Assembly (NCBI GenBank): GCA_001931875.2
Contig: MSJH02000650.1
Location: 248,001 to 312,000 of the forward strand
Source: Byssochlamys sp. IMV 00236
Taxonomy: Eukaryota > Ascomycota > Eurotiomycetes > Eurotiales > Thermoascaceae
DNA length: 64,000 nucleotides
Direction of reading: 5' to 3'
The translations under genes and the position numbers were made by a program. Below the pieces are notes generated by a model. That model was not told where the DNA came from, made no database searches, and saw nothing but the letters and a program-made list of their open reading frames with translations. This document shows, piece by piece, positions 32,748 to 45,100 of the stretch. Position 1 is the first letter of the stretch; every line of letters begins with the position of its first letter.

Positions 32748-34159
32748 GTTCGCAGGTTATCTCAAGATGCAATTTCAAGATAGTTCTCGTAGTTCGTGTG
32801 ATAGAATGAAAGATCTAAAGATGCTATGCTCGACGGGGAGGACGAAAGGTCAATATATATCCGCTTTCCCTAGACTACATCAATCAGCATAGTACTATAT
32901 GACGTTAACTGGAACTATTCTATATTCTTCGAATGTAGTATATACGTCATTCCATGTTATCATGATGTCGGTAGTAAGAGCGTATCAAGAAGCGAGCAAC
33001 GAGGGGGGTTAAACAGGCCATGTCCTAGCCCCATGTGAAGAATCACCAGCATCTATATTCTAAGTAGCCGAACCATGGTAAGTAAACCATGTGGGAGACG
33101 CGAAGTTCTGGTAAGGTTGACGTCTTCCCGCCCCAAAAGGAAAACGGTTATGTTTCTTCCATTATCAAGTATCCTCGATTGGGAGGGATAGAAATACCCA
33201 TCCGCATTCTCGTTTGTTATGGCTTTCTGGTTTCCCCTATGGTGTTTCAAGGACGGACTCCCCGACCAATGAGCTGTATGCATGACTAGTATCGTTCTAG
33301 GTCGATATATGCGTGTTACATGTTCGTCAGCATGACGAATTAATCTACTTCTTCCCATGTATCGTATACATAATAGATATACAGTATTCTGTACTCAGGT
33401 AGAAAAGATTTTCTATTTCTCATAGGTCCCTAACAGTAATTAGCTACCACCTCTACCCATGATCTGGTTGAAGGTCCTGCCGTTCACAATGTATCCAACT
33501 TGGCCCGTAGGCTTGTATTTCTTCCTGTAGATCCGCATTTTAGCTTTTCAGCTATCATTGGACCACCTTTATCTCGATTGAATTAGTGAAAATCTGCTGA
33601 ACGATGCTATTTTGTTGTACAAGTGTCTCCTTTAGATTCTATATCGCCCGCAAGATTTCCCCTGACTTTGGACTCACAGTCTTGCCCTGGTGGGTCCAGA
33701 GCGATAAGTATGTTGGGGATGTTTTATCTAGACAACTTTGTGAGATTAGCTTTATTTTGTAGTCTCCCATTTCTCCAGGAGTCTAGTGAAGCTGTTTAAA
33801 GGTATTATTATTATTGCTTCACCGATATAAACATGCACAACATGATCACGTGCTCACCGCCACTTACCTGCTCGGTGGCAGTGCAGAGTCAAGTTTCATC
33901 TGGCGCTCGAGATTCCACTCATCGGCGTCCTAGCGCCTAAACAATCAAGTGGTGATACCCAAGCAAAAGATTGTATGTATGTACATATTTATTTAGTATT
34001 TGTTTTCTCCGGCCGTTGATTGCACCTTAAGTTGCGGAGCGCGGACCCTACACGGAAGCAGAAGCGGATATCATCGGCTGTCAACGGCTATCAATCTGCC
34101 ATCCGTGATATTATCAACTTTGTGATACTTATCCGCTTCTCAGATGCAGATTACTGATT
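32748..34159. other. Gene-poor stretch with two short minus-strand frames
   Basis: No certain gene. Two short minus-strand frames look mildly protein-like: 33770-33639 (43 residues, MGDYKIKLISQ start) and 33538-33440 (32 residues, MRIYRKKYKPTGQ start). They could be exons of a small gene, as a GTGAGT donor lies at the end of the first, but frames cannot be joined with certainty. The right end is the promoter of the regulator at 34160. Confidence 0.35.
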
Positions 34160-36755
34160 ATGGAAGCCGCTACTCCTACTAAGACCAGGCAGCGAGCATA
34201 CAAGGCGTGCGTCCCATGTCGCCAACGGAAAGCAAAATGCGACCTGGGTAGCGGAGCCGACGGCAAACCGCCTGGGCCGCCTTGTGCAAAGTGCCGCAGA
34301 GAGCAGAGGCAATGCGTATTCCCTAAGAAGAGAGCCTGGGAGAGACGGAGTACATGTCTGTTTCAATAAACCCTTACATTTCGCGATAGTTTCGCTAACA
34401 ACTTTATAGCTCAAACGGGCCAGCGGCTTCCCGCACATGAAGGCACCCTGAGGAGTCCGGGTTTGGGGAGGAACAGTATTGCAGCATCGGAATTCTCATC
34501 ACCATCCGCTAATCCTCGACTTAATAGCCGCAACGATACTGAGGAGCAGTGGTCCCCCGACGAAGCTGGAAGCGGCCGTGCGCAACCGGCACATCATCAC
34601 GACAATTACCAAGCAGAGAGCCGATCAGTCTCGATGACTTTGGACAGCTCGATGGTGCGTACCGTTGTTTCCAGTGGTAATGATGCGCTCAACATTCTCT
34701 TCGAGGCAGCTACTGCTCATGAAAATGGGACAAACTCTGCCGGCGATGTTGACAATGTTCCTCGCCGGGAACAGAATGGGCGTACGACTTCCCATGAAGG
34801 GACTCCACCTCGTCGCTCGATGGCCATGACTAATGAACCAGAGAGACTTTCAAATGCAGGGAAGGAGGTCCTTCGAATTTGGGAGGCATGTCGGTTTGTA
34901 AGAATGGGCTGGTTCACTGCTAGAGAAGCTGTTACATATATTGACTTGTTAGCTGGGCACCCATATCGTATACCGTACGCCCTATACTAATTTCTTATAG
35001 ATTCTTCAAGAATATGTCGCCATTATCCCCTATCCTGTGTGGTTTCTACAGTGATCACAGAAATCATCAGCTGCTTCTGAAAGATGAGCCCATTCTCTGT
35101 TGCACTATATTGATGATATCCTCACGATATCATGTTCTACCAGGCGGCGGCGGGGCTTCAAGGAGTTTCTTCATCCATCACCGTCTATGGCAGCATTGCG
35201 AACAGCTGATTATGAGGTTAATTTTGGGGCAGGAAAAATCATCGAAACGGAATACGCGGACTGTTGGCACTATAGAGGCGCTTCTGCTGATGTCAGAGTG
35301 GCATCCTCGCTCTCTCCATTTCCCACCCGACAGTGATGGGTGGGATTCTGACTTAGTCCTTACGCTTGAGGAGCCATCTTATAGCATGTCAAGAGATCCT
35401 ATTTCATCCTCAAGCAGATGGATTGAAGACGTCATAGCGCCTGCGACAAGGTCTGACAGGATGTCTTGGATGTTGCTTGGCTGTGCATTGTCACTTGCCT
35501 ATGAACTTGGAATCTTCGAGTCAGACGCTGAAAAGTCGGCAAGCGCCACAAATAATGACGGTATGCCAGGCTCGTCTGGGCACTGTGGCTATCGACACAA
35601 ACGCGTTCAGCGCCTGCTCTACATCTATATTAATCAGCATGCTTCTCGAATAGGTTGCAGATCTCTAATGCCTCAAAGCTTGAATCGTACTGTTATCAGC
35701 CGTCTCTGGATGCGGGCACCTGATGAGTCGGCTGATGAATGGTCGGCATTCATGGTATCATGGATGGATCTAACAAAACTTATGGGGTCCATCAACGACA
35801 TGTTCTTCCCGTCTACGTCGTTAGCCACTACTCAGCTACAAAGTGGACGGTATATAGGTCTGTTAGATCACTTTCGTCAGTTACTGCAACGGTGGCGTGA
35901 AACCCATCTTAGTCCAAGAGGTATGGTGCCTTTCATTATCACACCCTAACTTTTGGAGTCCATGGAGAGTATGACCAAGGACGATCGCTAATACCCACCT
36001 CCACAGATCTAGGAAAACGTTCTTTTGATTTACTATTCATCGAATACCATTTCGTCCGGGTGTATATGAACTCTATTGGAATGCAGGCGGTGGTGGAACG
36101 TCTTCTGGTAGACGGATATGGGTCGACTGGTCATCTCATGGCTAATATTCGCGCGATGAGCATAGACCCGGTTGACTACGAATTCATCCAGGAAGTAATC
36201 GACGGATGCTGCTCCATACTTCAGAAAGTAACAGAACTTGCGAAGGACAAGGCTCTCCAGTTCGCCCCCGTTAGGATATTTCTTCGTGTAACAAGCTCGT
36301 CTATTTTTCTGCTTAAAGCTCTCAGCTTAGGAGTACGCAACGCGAAACTCCAAGAATCTCTCAATATCCTTGACGAAAGCATCCGGGCGCTGAGACTGAA
36401 TACACTGGACGATATACACTTGGCAGCGCGTTATGCAACACTTCTTGAGGTGCATGTTTCGCGGCTGCGACGTCATTTCGCCGCATCATCTAAGACGACT
36501 GGGACAAGCTGCGATATTACGAGGCCATCATCTTCGCTGCCTCAAGAGCAGGCATTAAGTACAGAAGCATCCAATGACCCCATGGAAGAGGAGGCGTTCG
36601 ATGCGGACTTTGTCCCCTTATTGACCGATATGCCGCCGGATGACTGGCTCTTCCTCCCTTTCGATCCCTCTATGGCACCATTTGGTACGGCAGGCGGTCA
36701 GTCTTTAGGAATGGAAGACGGTTCGCTCGACTTCATTTGGAATCTACCACATTGA
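34160..36755 (+). CDS. Zn2Cys6 transcription factor with fungal middle-homology region
   Basis: A nuclear regulator of 800 residues from four exons: 34160-34355, 34410-34947, 35001-35920 and 36007-36755. The zinc cluster lies at residues 17-52 (Cys 17, 20, 27, 42, 45, 52); the third-to-fourth Cys loop is long (14 residues, GSGADGKPPGPP), as in some leucine- and weak-acid-type regulators. Residues ~70-230 are a Ser/Asn-rich linker. The middle-homology domain starts near WEACRFVRMGWF and continues with YIDLFFKNMSPLSPIL and EPILCCTILMISSRYH. The C-terminus is acidic (EEEAFDADFVPLLTDMPPDDW), a likely activation region. Target unknown. It faces a decayed alcohol dehydrogenase, which might once have been its target; that is speculation. 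Confidence 0.9.
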
Positions 36756-37130
36756 ATAATATCTCTTTCTTTCTTTCCTTCTTCTTCTTCTTCTTCTTCT
36801 TCTTCTTCTTCTTCTTCTTCTGCTTCTGCTCTTTTTTCTTTTTTTTCTTTTTTTCTTTTTGCGCGTTCAAGTAAACTACTATCTAATGTTGGGAGAACTA
36901 TTGGGGTTGATGATCCGCGATGACCGCAGACAGGGCAGAATTTCCTCATTTCATCATTACAACTTCGTTTTGGATTATCTGGTATGACACAGGACGTGGA
37001 TGGGGACGGTACGAAGTATCCAGCGGCTACACAACTTGGAGTGATGGATATGGGATGGGTGCTTGTTTTTTTCTTCTCGTTCTTCTATAGATTTTGAAGC
37101 ACTGGAAATTCAGTCAGCATTGGCTACTGC
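36756..37130. other. Short spacer with CTT microsatellite
   Basis: 3' region of the regulator; pyrimidine-rich and repetitive. No gene; the acidic/basic minus-strand frame here is an artefact of the repeat. Confidence 0.6.
36778..36820. repeat. (CTT)14 microsatellite
   Basis: Uninterrupted CTT for 43 nt, about 20 nt after the regulator stop, continuing into an imperfect C/T-rich tract to ~36860. It lies in the probable 3' UTR. Confidence 0.95.
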
Positions 37131-37668
37131 TAGCCAACTTGTTCTCCGCGAAGCCGTCGATGTCCTCCATTCAACCTTTAACCAGGATTAGCCTGACAAG
37201 TCCTCGTGGGGTGAACTCGAAAGCTTCATCCACGTCTCTCCTCCTACCCGTGATCGATTCTACTACGTTCAAATCCTTCGGAGCCATGGTCATGGGCGGT
37301 CATCCGCATTAGACTGCCCAGAGGTCAGCACGAGTAGGGTAGTTCCTCCTGTACGACCCAAGTTGCAGCAGTCACAATGCAATGATTCTATGTGCACCAT
37401 ACGTTGTTATATCCATGATTTTCTCCATGATATCTTTCTGTGTGGTAAGATCAAGGTAGTGTTCCGCACCAAGTTTCATGCAGAGCTCTTTTTTGTCTTT
37501 ACCACCACCAACACCGACGATGCGCATACCCATTGCCTTGTATTGGATCCCCTTATGACCGAGACAGCCACCGGCACCTTCGACCACTACCCATTGACCT
37601 GGCCGGACACCAGATGTCTTCAGAGCCGTATACGCCGTAGTGACAATTCATCCTATATTGTGAACTCC
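37131..37668 (-). pseudogene. Decayed zinc-type alcohol dehydrogenase, C-terminal two thirds
   Basis: The minus strand encodes, in order, TAYTALKTSGVRPGQWVVVE, the coenzyme fold as EGAGGCLGHKGIQY, KKELCMKLGAEHYLD, TTYGAH, then TGGTTLLVLTSGQSNADD, MAPKDLNVVESITG, RRRDVDEAFEF and RGLVRLILVKG followed by EDIDGFAE. These belong to a medium-chain NAD-dependent alcohol dehydrogenase of the fungal ADH1 type. The pieces lie in different frames: at least two frameshifts (near 37375-37385 and 37270) and stop codons after IIAL and after LVKG. The N-terminal third, with the catalytic zinc ligands, is absent. It points toward the regulator at 34160. No active enzyme is possible. Confidence 0.85.
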
Positions 37669-38785
37669 ACGATACAGTAATACGTTGCGCAGAGAATTTA
37701 CGTTGTTGTGTGTAGCAGACATTCTCCAATTTGAGATTTGATTAATGCCTCGATATCAAAGCAAGCATTTGCCCTATTCTTAGTCATTCTCAAATACATT
37801 CCAACATTCGCATACGTATTTGAATAGCACATGCATCCTTCAGCTGCTGATAGACTGTGTTCATGGCCGTTAACGTTGGAACTTTGTTAGTTACGACGGC
37901 GCTGACACTCTAGAATTGGCCCCCACTAAGTAGAAGAAGCAACGGCTAAGTAGCTAGATATTATTCGACCCCGTAAGTATGGTTTCTCGCGCTCATTCGG
38001 TCAGGCAGCGATTGCTAACCATGTGGCTGATACAAATCCATGTGCCGAATTGCTGCTGCCTGGCAGCTCCCGCTGGCGTGTTCTGGTGGATCTTATCCAA
38101 AAAAAAAAAAAAAAAAAAAAAGGTATCGGTAAATAAGGCCTGGTTTTGTCGATATTCCATCATTTCCCCACGCAGATCTTTCAATAAGAATGATGCTCAG
38201 CCACGTCTCTCGCACACCAAACCGAATCCGGTATGCAGTGCGAAACGGCCGCCTAGGAGTTTTCTCAACGATATTTCTCGACAACGAATGAGACGTCCTA
38301 GAAGAAGGTAGTTAGAGCCTGTCTTGGCATTCGACAGGTCAAGCTTTTCACAGTCGATCTAGAGGCTGAGCGCTGAGGTTAATCATTTGCCTTTAGCCAA
38401 ACCACACTAGAGTGCGAGCTGGTTGTTTAGGACACGAGAGCCACGGGAAACGATACACTAGAAGAGGTGTTAGGGCTGGATAAGGCGACCCATGGCTTGA
38501 TGTAGCTCGTATAATAATGTGCACTGCCCTTTTTCTGGCTGGATATTGTTGTTGCTGTAGGTAAAATCGCAACGATTGCCGAAATAGGAAACCATGCAGC
38601 TGGAGGCATAGTTACTCGTAGACACTTATATAACACCCCCCGCGATCTCATGAGATCTGATGCTCGTAAACAGTAGTTAAATATTCAGCTACAGGTCAAT
38701 TGTCGAGACCTCTCATTTTTGACCACTTTATCCTACCCCTCATTCATCGCCCTCTGCTAATCTTGCTGGATCTTTGTTATCTTCA
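37669..38785. other. Gene-poor stretch with A23 homopolymer
   Basis: No gene seen. An A run at 38099-38121 gives the impression of a retrotransposon tail, but no retroelement or target duplication is visible. The right end is the promoter of the membrane protein at 38786. Confidence 0.5.
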
Positions 38786-39834
38786 ATGGCTATCGGTTAC
38801 CGCCATGGGATCTCCATCCTGGAACTCATCTTTTACACACCCGCCATTTTTGTTGCGCTATTGCTGGCATTCCGACATGGTTTCAGGAAGAGTTCCGGGT
38901 GGTACTATTTCATCATGTTCAGTCTTGCCCGCATCGTGGGTTCGTGCTGTTCTCTAGCCACAATCACCTATCCAACATCAGTCGGCCTGTATATTGCATA
39001 TGCAGTGTGCTCGTCAGTGGGTGTAGGACCGCTACTTCATGCTAACACGGGTCTTCTTTCGAGAATGTTAGTGTTTGCACCAAAGATATCCATCCAACTT
39101 TAGCCCTATGAAACTACAAAAGCTAACGATGCTCCCCTTGAACCAGCAATGATTCGATCGACCGAAAAACGAACCGACCGCTCAGCCCGCTCATCTTTCG
39201 AGGACTCTTCTTACTTACGCTGGCTGCCCTGATCGTAGAAATTGTCGGTCAAACAACCGGCGATTCTTCTACCGCGACTCTTACGCATCCCAAAGTCGAA
39301 ACGAAGATCGGTATCATCCTCTTCGTCGTCATTTGGGTAGCTATTTGCTTTATCCTGCTTGCCCTCCGTGGCAGATACAACGATATTGAGGATGGAGAGC
39401 ATCGCCTTCTCGCCGCGGTGGGAATGTCATTGCCCTTCATTCTCGTGCGGCTGATTTACTCGGTCCTTTCTGTCTTCGTGCACAACTCAGACTTCAACAT
39501 GGTCACCGGTAACGTGACAATAATGCTCATCATGGCTGTTCTGGAGGAATTTGCTGTCGTCGTTATCTGTCTTGGTATCGGGTTGACATTGCAGGTTCGA
39601 CAGTCGGTTGCTGATCCGGAACAACCACAGACTGGATACCCAGCAGATCAGGGTTACCGGAACCAGGGGCCGAGTTCTTCAGAGCCAAAATACCACCCAA
39701 CTCCAGCAGATCCATACGAAGCGGAGATGAGTTATCTTCCTAAGCAACCGAGGAGACACAGAAGAAGAGGAGGTCCGATCACACAGCTGGTCAGACTAGC
39801 TGCAGATGAGATCCAAGACAGGAGATACGGCTAG
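38786..39834 (+). CDS. Seven-helix membrane protein, DUF7702-like
   Basis: An integral membrane protein of unknown role, common in Eurotiomycetes and other Pezizomycotina. Two exons (38786-39066 and 39147-39834, intron 80 nt) give 322 residues. Hydrophobic segments follow one another: ELIFYTPAIFVALLLAF, WYYFIMFSLARIVG, VGLYIAYAVCSSVGVGPLL, LIFRGLFLLTLAALIVEIVG, GIILFVVIWVAICFILLAL, LLAAVGMSLPFILVRLIYSV and LIMAVLEEFAVVVICLGIG. The conserved opening MAIGYRHGISILEL and the HTNTG-like LLHANTGLLSR in the loop after helix 3 match that family's style. The last ~80 residues are hydrophilic and basic (RRHRRRGG). Converges on the PAM2-like gene 285 nt away. Confidence 0.82.
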
Positions 39835-40119
39835 GTCTATGATATTTTGAACCATTGTTGATTTAGTTTGTTTTGTTATACCCGTGTTTTCTACACAGAG
39901 GAATGTTTTTGCATTTGTGCCTAGCAATTGTTGATTTTGAATAGATGGGAACAAAGCTTTTTGTCTTTCCCCTTTCTTACTAGACATTTATGCACAATAA
40001 TAATTGTTACCAACCACACCACGATCTGACCGGAGACTGATAGCAAGCCCTAAAAACCAGTAAACCCATTAATAGACTCACCCTGATGGGTCTTTTGTCG
40101 TCTTCCGTTTCGTTGAGGC

Positions 40120-41400
40120 CTAAGTCTGCTTGTCCCCTGGGACAAAATCCGGCGCCGTGGCACGCAGCTCGGCGGACTGGGCGCTTTCCGCTGCAGCAGC
40201 CTGGTTCCGGTTCCTGTTCTCGTTGGTCTTGATGTTATCAGTCATATAGTTTTAACCAATTCGAGTTTAGATTCTTACTTACCCGCTCGCGAGGGAAGAA
40301 CCGACTTCCTCTGTTTCTACGAGGGCTGTACTGATTCATATTGCCAAAGCCGGGTGGTGGAAGAACGAGGCTATGGCGCGCAGTACCACCAAGACCAGAA
40401 TAATGGTTGTAGTGATTCATGTTCGCAGTCCCGGATATCTGAGGAACAATGTGACGGCGTGCTATACCACCCTGTCCAGAATAAGGACTGAGGTAGTGCG
40501 AGTAAGTAGGTTCAGTCATGTTCGCAACAACCCCGGATGACTGAGAAATGTAGTTACGGCGCACAGTACCACCCAGACCCGAGTAAGGACTGAGGTATGG
40601 AGGGTAAACGGGATGGTACGTCGTCGGATAAGCAGCAGGGTACAAAGGCCCCCAGTGAAGTTGTTCGTACTGCCTATGGAAAGGGACAGAGGCAAACTCG
40701 GTAGAGTTTGTAATCCTTGGCTCTGCGCTTTGTTTATTCTCAGCGGTGGCAGCCCCAGGAACAGTCGGGGCAGTCTCAGATCTGCGATTCTCCTTCTTCT
40801 TCAATTTGTCGTGTTGGTTGTTGAATCTGTTCTTCCGCTTGGGGCGCTGCTTCTTCTTGGATTTTGATTGGGCGTTGTCCTCAGCGGTAAGAGGAGTAGC
40901 AGGCGGTTTGGAGATCCCAGTTGGAGCTGGAGCGTCTTCGGTCTTTGTGTCGATCATAGCAGCAGTAGCTTCTTCACCCTCGTCGGCATGTTTATCGGTA
41001 GTATCGACTTTGTTCTTGTCATGTTTCTCAACCATTTCAGAGATGTCTGCCTCAAGGACATGTTCGACTTCAGTCTCTTTCTCTTTTTCCTCGTTTCCCT
41101 TCTTCATGAGAGGTGTCTCGCAAGTGGGCAGCGCAGGAAAATGCTCGACAGATTCCATCACAGCTACTGACTGCAGCGAAGGAGAGGCAATGACCGGAGG
41201 AGATGCAGCAGGAACCCCAGTCTCAATATCGGTCTCGGCTTTACGTATTCCTTCTGCGAGAATTCTCCAACGCTCACGAGTAGCAGCTAGCTGTATATCT
41301 CGTCAGAGCTTGTGTATATCATGTGGTGAAGGGCCGAGGACTCAGGGGGATGGGAGAGGGAGGGGGTTTAACGAACTCTGGCTCTCTGCCCTTTCCCCAT
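40120..41400 (-). CDS. Low-complexity protein with three internal repeats and a C-terminal PAM2-like motif
   Basis: Not a known family. Exons 41400-41377, 41290-40283 and 40227-40120 give 379 residues. The short first exon (MGKGQRAR) and the last exon were found by extending the long open frame: the frame runs back to an acceptor at 41291-41292, and a consensus GTAAGT donor at 40282 cuts away the apparent tail. Parts in order: a coiled or helical start (RERWRILAEGIRKAETD), an acidic Glu/Lys stretch (~70-130), a basic patch KSKKKQRPKRKNRF, then three Tyr/Gly repeats of the type YLSPYSGLGGTVRR (~240, ~274, ~305). The end, LRATAPDFVP, fits the PAM2 consensus LNxxAxxFxP except for Asn to Arg, and suggests binding to the MLLE domain of poly(A)-binding protein, hence an mRNA-related role. 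Confidence 0.7.
40330..40620 (-). repeat. Three coding repeats of ~100 nt (YSPYSGLGG units)
   Basis: In-frame repeats within the PAM2-like gene. Each unit starts with an SPYSG(L/Q)GG(T/I) core, then a basic pair, a variable hydrophobic stretch and NM. Units are diverged, so the duplication is not recent. Confidence 0.65.
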
Positions 41401-42120
41401 CTTCGTGGTCTTGAAAAAAGGTAGAGTATGTAAGAGTAGTGGAAAGGAATTATTGAATCAGGCCGGGCAATCAGGAAGAGCCGATGCTTGACTGTTGATA
41501 TGAAGATGTAGGTAGAGAGGAGAACCTGGGATTGTTCATGAAAAGAACAGTGGAGGTGCAAGGAGTGAAAAGAATCATAACAGATATTTCCCTGGGTGCT
41601 ATCACTTGTCCAGGTCTGTTATGAAATGAGAAAAGCCCACCCATATTTGGTTGCGTTGAAAGGCGCCGAGATGCTTTGCTTCACAACAATCGTCACGGCG
41701 ATGGAAAGACTTGTGTGTAGTGAACCATTTTTAGGTAGCCCCCTCCAGACTCCAAGGATGGTATCATCACAAAGGATTATTTGCAGTGTAGATAGAGTCT
41801 GTGAGCTGAACATTTTAGAGTTTTGTAAGAGGTCATATATCATAAAGATTGTTCCTTTAAGGGAAGAGCTTACTAAGAGTGTTGGAAGAACATATATACT
41901 CAGACAAATTTTTATTGTTTTCTATTTAACATTTTTTTTTTCTTTTTTCCTTTTTGGTTTTCCTCATTGAGGAAAGGAAAAGACACTTATTCGTACAGGG
42001 GTATTATTTCACCAAAGAAAACACCAAAGAAAACACGAAGAACCCGCAGAAAACACCAGGACCCAGAGAAGAAACGGGAGACGGCCACGAATCCCACACC
42101 GAACCAAGTCCCTGGGGAAC
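41401..42120. other. Intergenic, no gene seen
   Basis: Contains the promoter of the PAM2-like gene and T-rich sequence around 41930-41955. The plus-strand frame at 41596-41970 ends in low-complexity Phe and is rejected. Confidence 0.5.
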
Positions 42121-45100
42121 TTAGTTCGGCGTGAGCTTTATGAAATCTCGCGGCGCCGAGATCTGCTTGCCCCTGGCTGGGTTTTTGGAGGGCCTGTTAA
42201 GGCCCCTCCAGCCATTTGCCTGTGAGGTTTTACCCTCCTTTGCCTTCGACTTCCCAAGGAAGCCGAGTACGCTTCTCAGAACGCCGAAGCGTCTGGAAGT
42301 AGCAGGCCGGGCTTGCACCGTCCCCCGTTCGCTGAATTCGGGAACCGAATCAGCGGCCCTCATACGCGTAGGTCCACGTATGGCAGTAGCACCATTCCCA
42401 CCCAGGTACTGAAGCGAGGAGGTGCGGAGAGGGAACCTGGAGTCCCTCGAGGTCCGCACCTCCTCTGTTTCCACTGGGTGGGAATGGAGGGCTCTATCTC
42501 TGAAGTCCCTTCTCCCCGTTGCCACAAGCGTATTGAAGCTTGGCATTGCTGCCAGGCCTCTGCCTGCGGCGGCAGACGGTTCGCCAGAGTCAGGGCGTGA
42601 AATACCACGCTGGGTATTTCTGCCCTTTGCAGCAGTCATATGATATTCTGCTGGAACCGCTGGGACGGGGGGTGCATCTTCAGGTATGCACATCTTCGAA
42701 CCAGAGCTAGACAAACTAGACAAACTGGTTCTACTCCCAAGTCGACGAAACAGATTCATCTCCTTGCCACTGAAATCCCGCTTCAGAGTCTGCGCCGAAG
42801 ATCTCTTGGAGCGAGGAGTGCCAGTGGGGGACGATGTCTCATTGTCAGCGCGTGCTTTGCCCTTGGAACCCTTATGGGCATCGTCGTCTTGGACTAGGGA
42901 GGGACCAGTTTCTGTCCTATCGTTCTCCGTGCCTTGGACAGCGTTCTTCAGATTGATAATTGAAAAGCGACTACCTATAGAGGCACGTATTCCTTCCCCA
43001 AGGGAGCGCTGGGTCGGTCGCGGAGTACGGTTGTCTGGAGAGACGTCGTCCTGAGATCCCATAATGAGTTTGTCGGCAGATCTGGAGATATGCATGGTAG
43101 GGCCAAGATCTAGTCTGAGTCTGGAGGAAAGCTTTGCACGATACTCTCCGGTATAAACACTCTGTGGGCGCAAGAGAAGCTGTCCATTGCTCGTGTAGAT
43201 GTCGTCGTCAGTGTCCACCAGAGGGGTTGCTGCTGAATTTGCGTTTTGCGGTCGAAGAGACGGCGTCAATGCAGAATCCTCATACTGAGGGATAGGCGAA
43301 TCCAGAGGATCGTCAATGTTAGGTGTGGGAGATGCAGCATCACCATACTTGGGGTTGGGAGAGCCCAGTAGATCGTCAGTGTTTGATTTGAGAGATGGAC
43401 CGGCATTAACTGGGCCTATGTCTTCGAGAGGCACATTATTCCTGGTGGTTGTGACGTCGATAGGAACATGTATCGAACTGCGGCTCTCAACAGAGGCATT
43501 CATTCTTTGTATGATACGTCTTTCGTACCGTATTGGAGAGTTCAGCAAGTCCGAGCCAGTTGCTATTGGGATTCCACTGGCTATTGGGATTCCGCTAGGT
43601 ACAATTCTTTCGTCTGCTGGAATGGAAGTCTGGGCAGGCGCAGACAATATAGGAGCAGGAACTAAATGAGACTCTTCCCCGGTTGGAGACATCTGCCTTC
43701 TGTCTGCGTTTTCATTCCCTGGAAAGAAGCTGCGTCCAATAGTTTCCAAGTCAGGGAGAGGAGGAGAAGATGGTGATAACTGGCCAAGCTGCCTTTTCGT
43801 CCTAATAGGGTATGAGTCTGACATGGCTTTGTTGGCAGAAACGTATTGTGAACGTAAATAATCAGCCGATGAAGACGCTCTTCTGAGGTAAGCAGAGAGA
43901 TTTGCAGAGTGGTGTGAGAACTGAACTGAAGGACTGAGACTCAGATGTGTTTTGCTCTTTGTCGCGGCGATATCAGAGTGAATGCTAAGGCGACTTTCCG
44001 TCTGGTTCCGTGACAAGGGCGTGTTACAGGACAATCGCACAGTTCCTGAGGTGCAGCTAGCTCTCAGAGAGTCTAGAGATCCTTCATACAGAAGTGCAGG
44101 GACGTTAGACAAGGACTTGATATGTTTCCGTGTAGCAGCTTCCGAGTCTTCTATGATAGGGTACTCAGAAAAGGGGTTGTCACTATCTGGACGCGTAGCG
44201 TTTGGTGCAGTATCTGTAGAGGTTGACGACAGATTTTCAAGAGTCAAAGTAGATGTAGATTTCTGTAGACGGTTGTCAAAAGTCCCAGGGTACTCAAGGG
44301 TAGAGGATTCCTGCTCGTAAAAATGAACCAGTGATGATACCGTAGAGTGAGTCCTTGTGCTGGCGGGTGCCGGAGTCAGGAAATGATTGTTTCCTCCAGT
44401 CGAGAAGTGTTTGTCTCCTGCTTGGACTGGAGATCCAGCCTCTGGTAGGCTCGAAGCAAGCCACTCCTCCTTTATCTTTGACTTTCGAGGAAAAGTTCGG
44501 CGTGGAGGTGTCAACCTTGAAGCAAATGGAGTTCCTATTGCGGCACGGATATCTTCAACAGGGTCAGCGTCTGGAGGGAGAGAAGGGAGAGGCTTTGACG
44601 GTAAGATGGGTTCCTGGGTCACCGGGTTTGCTGGAGGACTCTTCACATGTCGCACCCCCTTGTCTCTACGTTTCTGCCCGTATGTGTTAGTGCTCACTTA
44701 ACATCAATCCAAATGAAAAATTCACATACAATCACCTCCGATACCTCATCATAAGCGAGTGATTGATACACATGAGACCCTTTACTGACTTCCCTGAACC
44801 TAAAGACTCGCTCACGGGGCTGATATGAGATATATTAGCCAAATCCCTAAATAACTGAAGCTCATGAAGCTTACCTTGGCCACTAAACTTGAATTCTTTC
44901 CCCATGTATGTTTAAACTTCTTGACATACTTCGAGTCCCTGAATTTAACCACGCGTTTGAAGACAGTGTTCCACATCTTACTACTCTTCGATAGTATTCC
45001 TTTTTTGTCCATATCCGGTGGCAGGGGGGCCGGTTTAGGGGCATAGAACTGTGGGCTACATCCAGTTATCGTCGGCAGCTTTGGTGCACCGCGTTGCAAT

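Noticed and set aside
36698..36949. Minus-strand frame rich in Glu and Lys
   Set aside because: Produced by translating the CTT microsatellite in the 3' region of the regulator.
38099..38121. A23 run as a retrotransposon tail
   Set aside because: No reverse transcriptase remnant, target-site duplication or second copy is visible; a simple homopolymer explains it.
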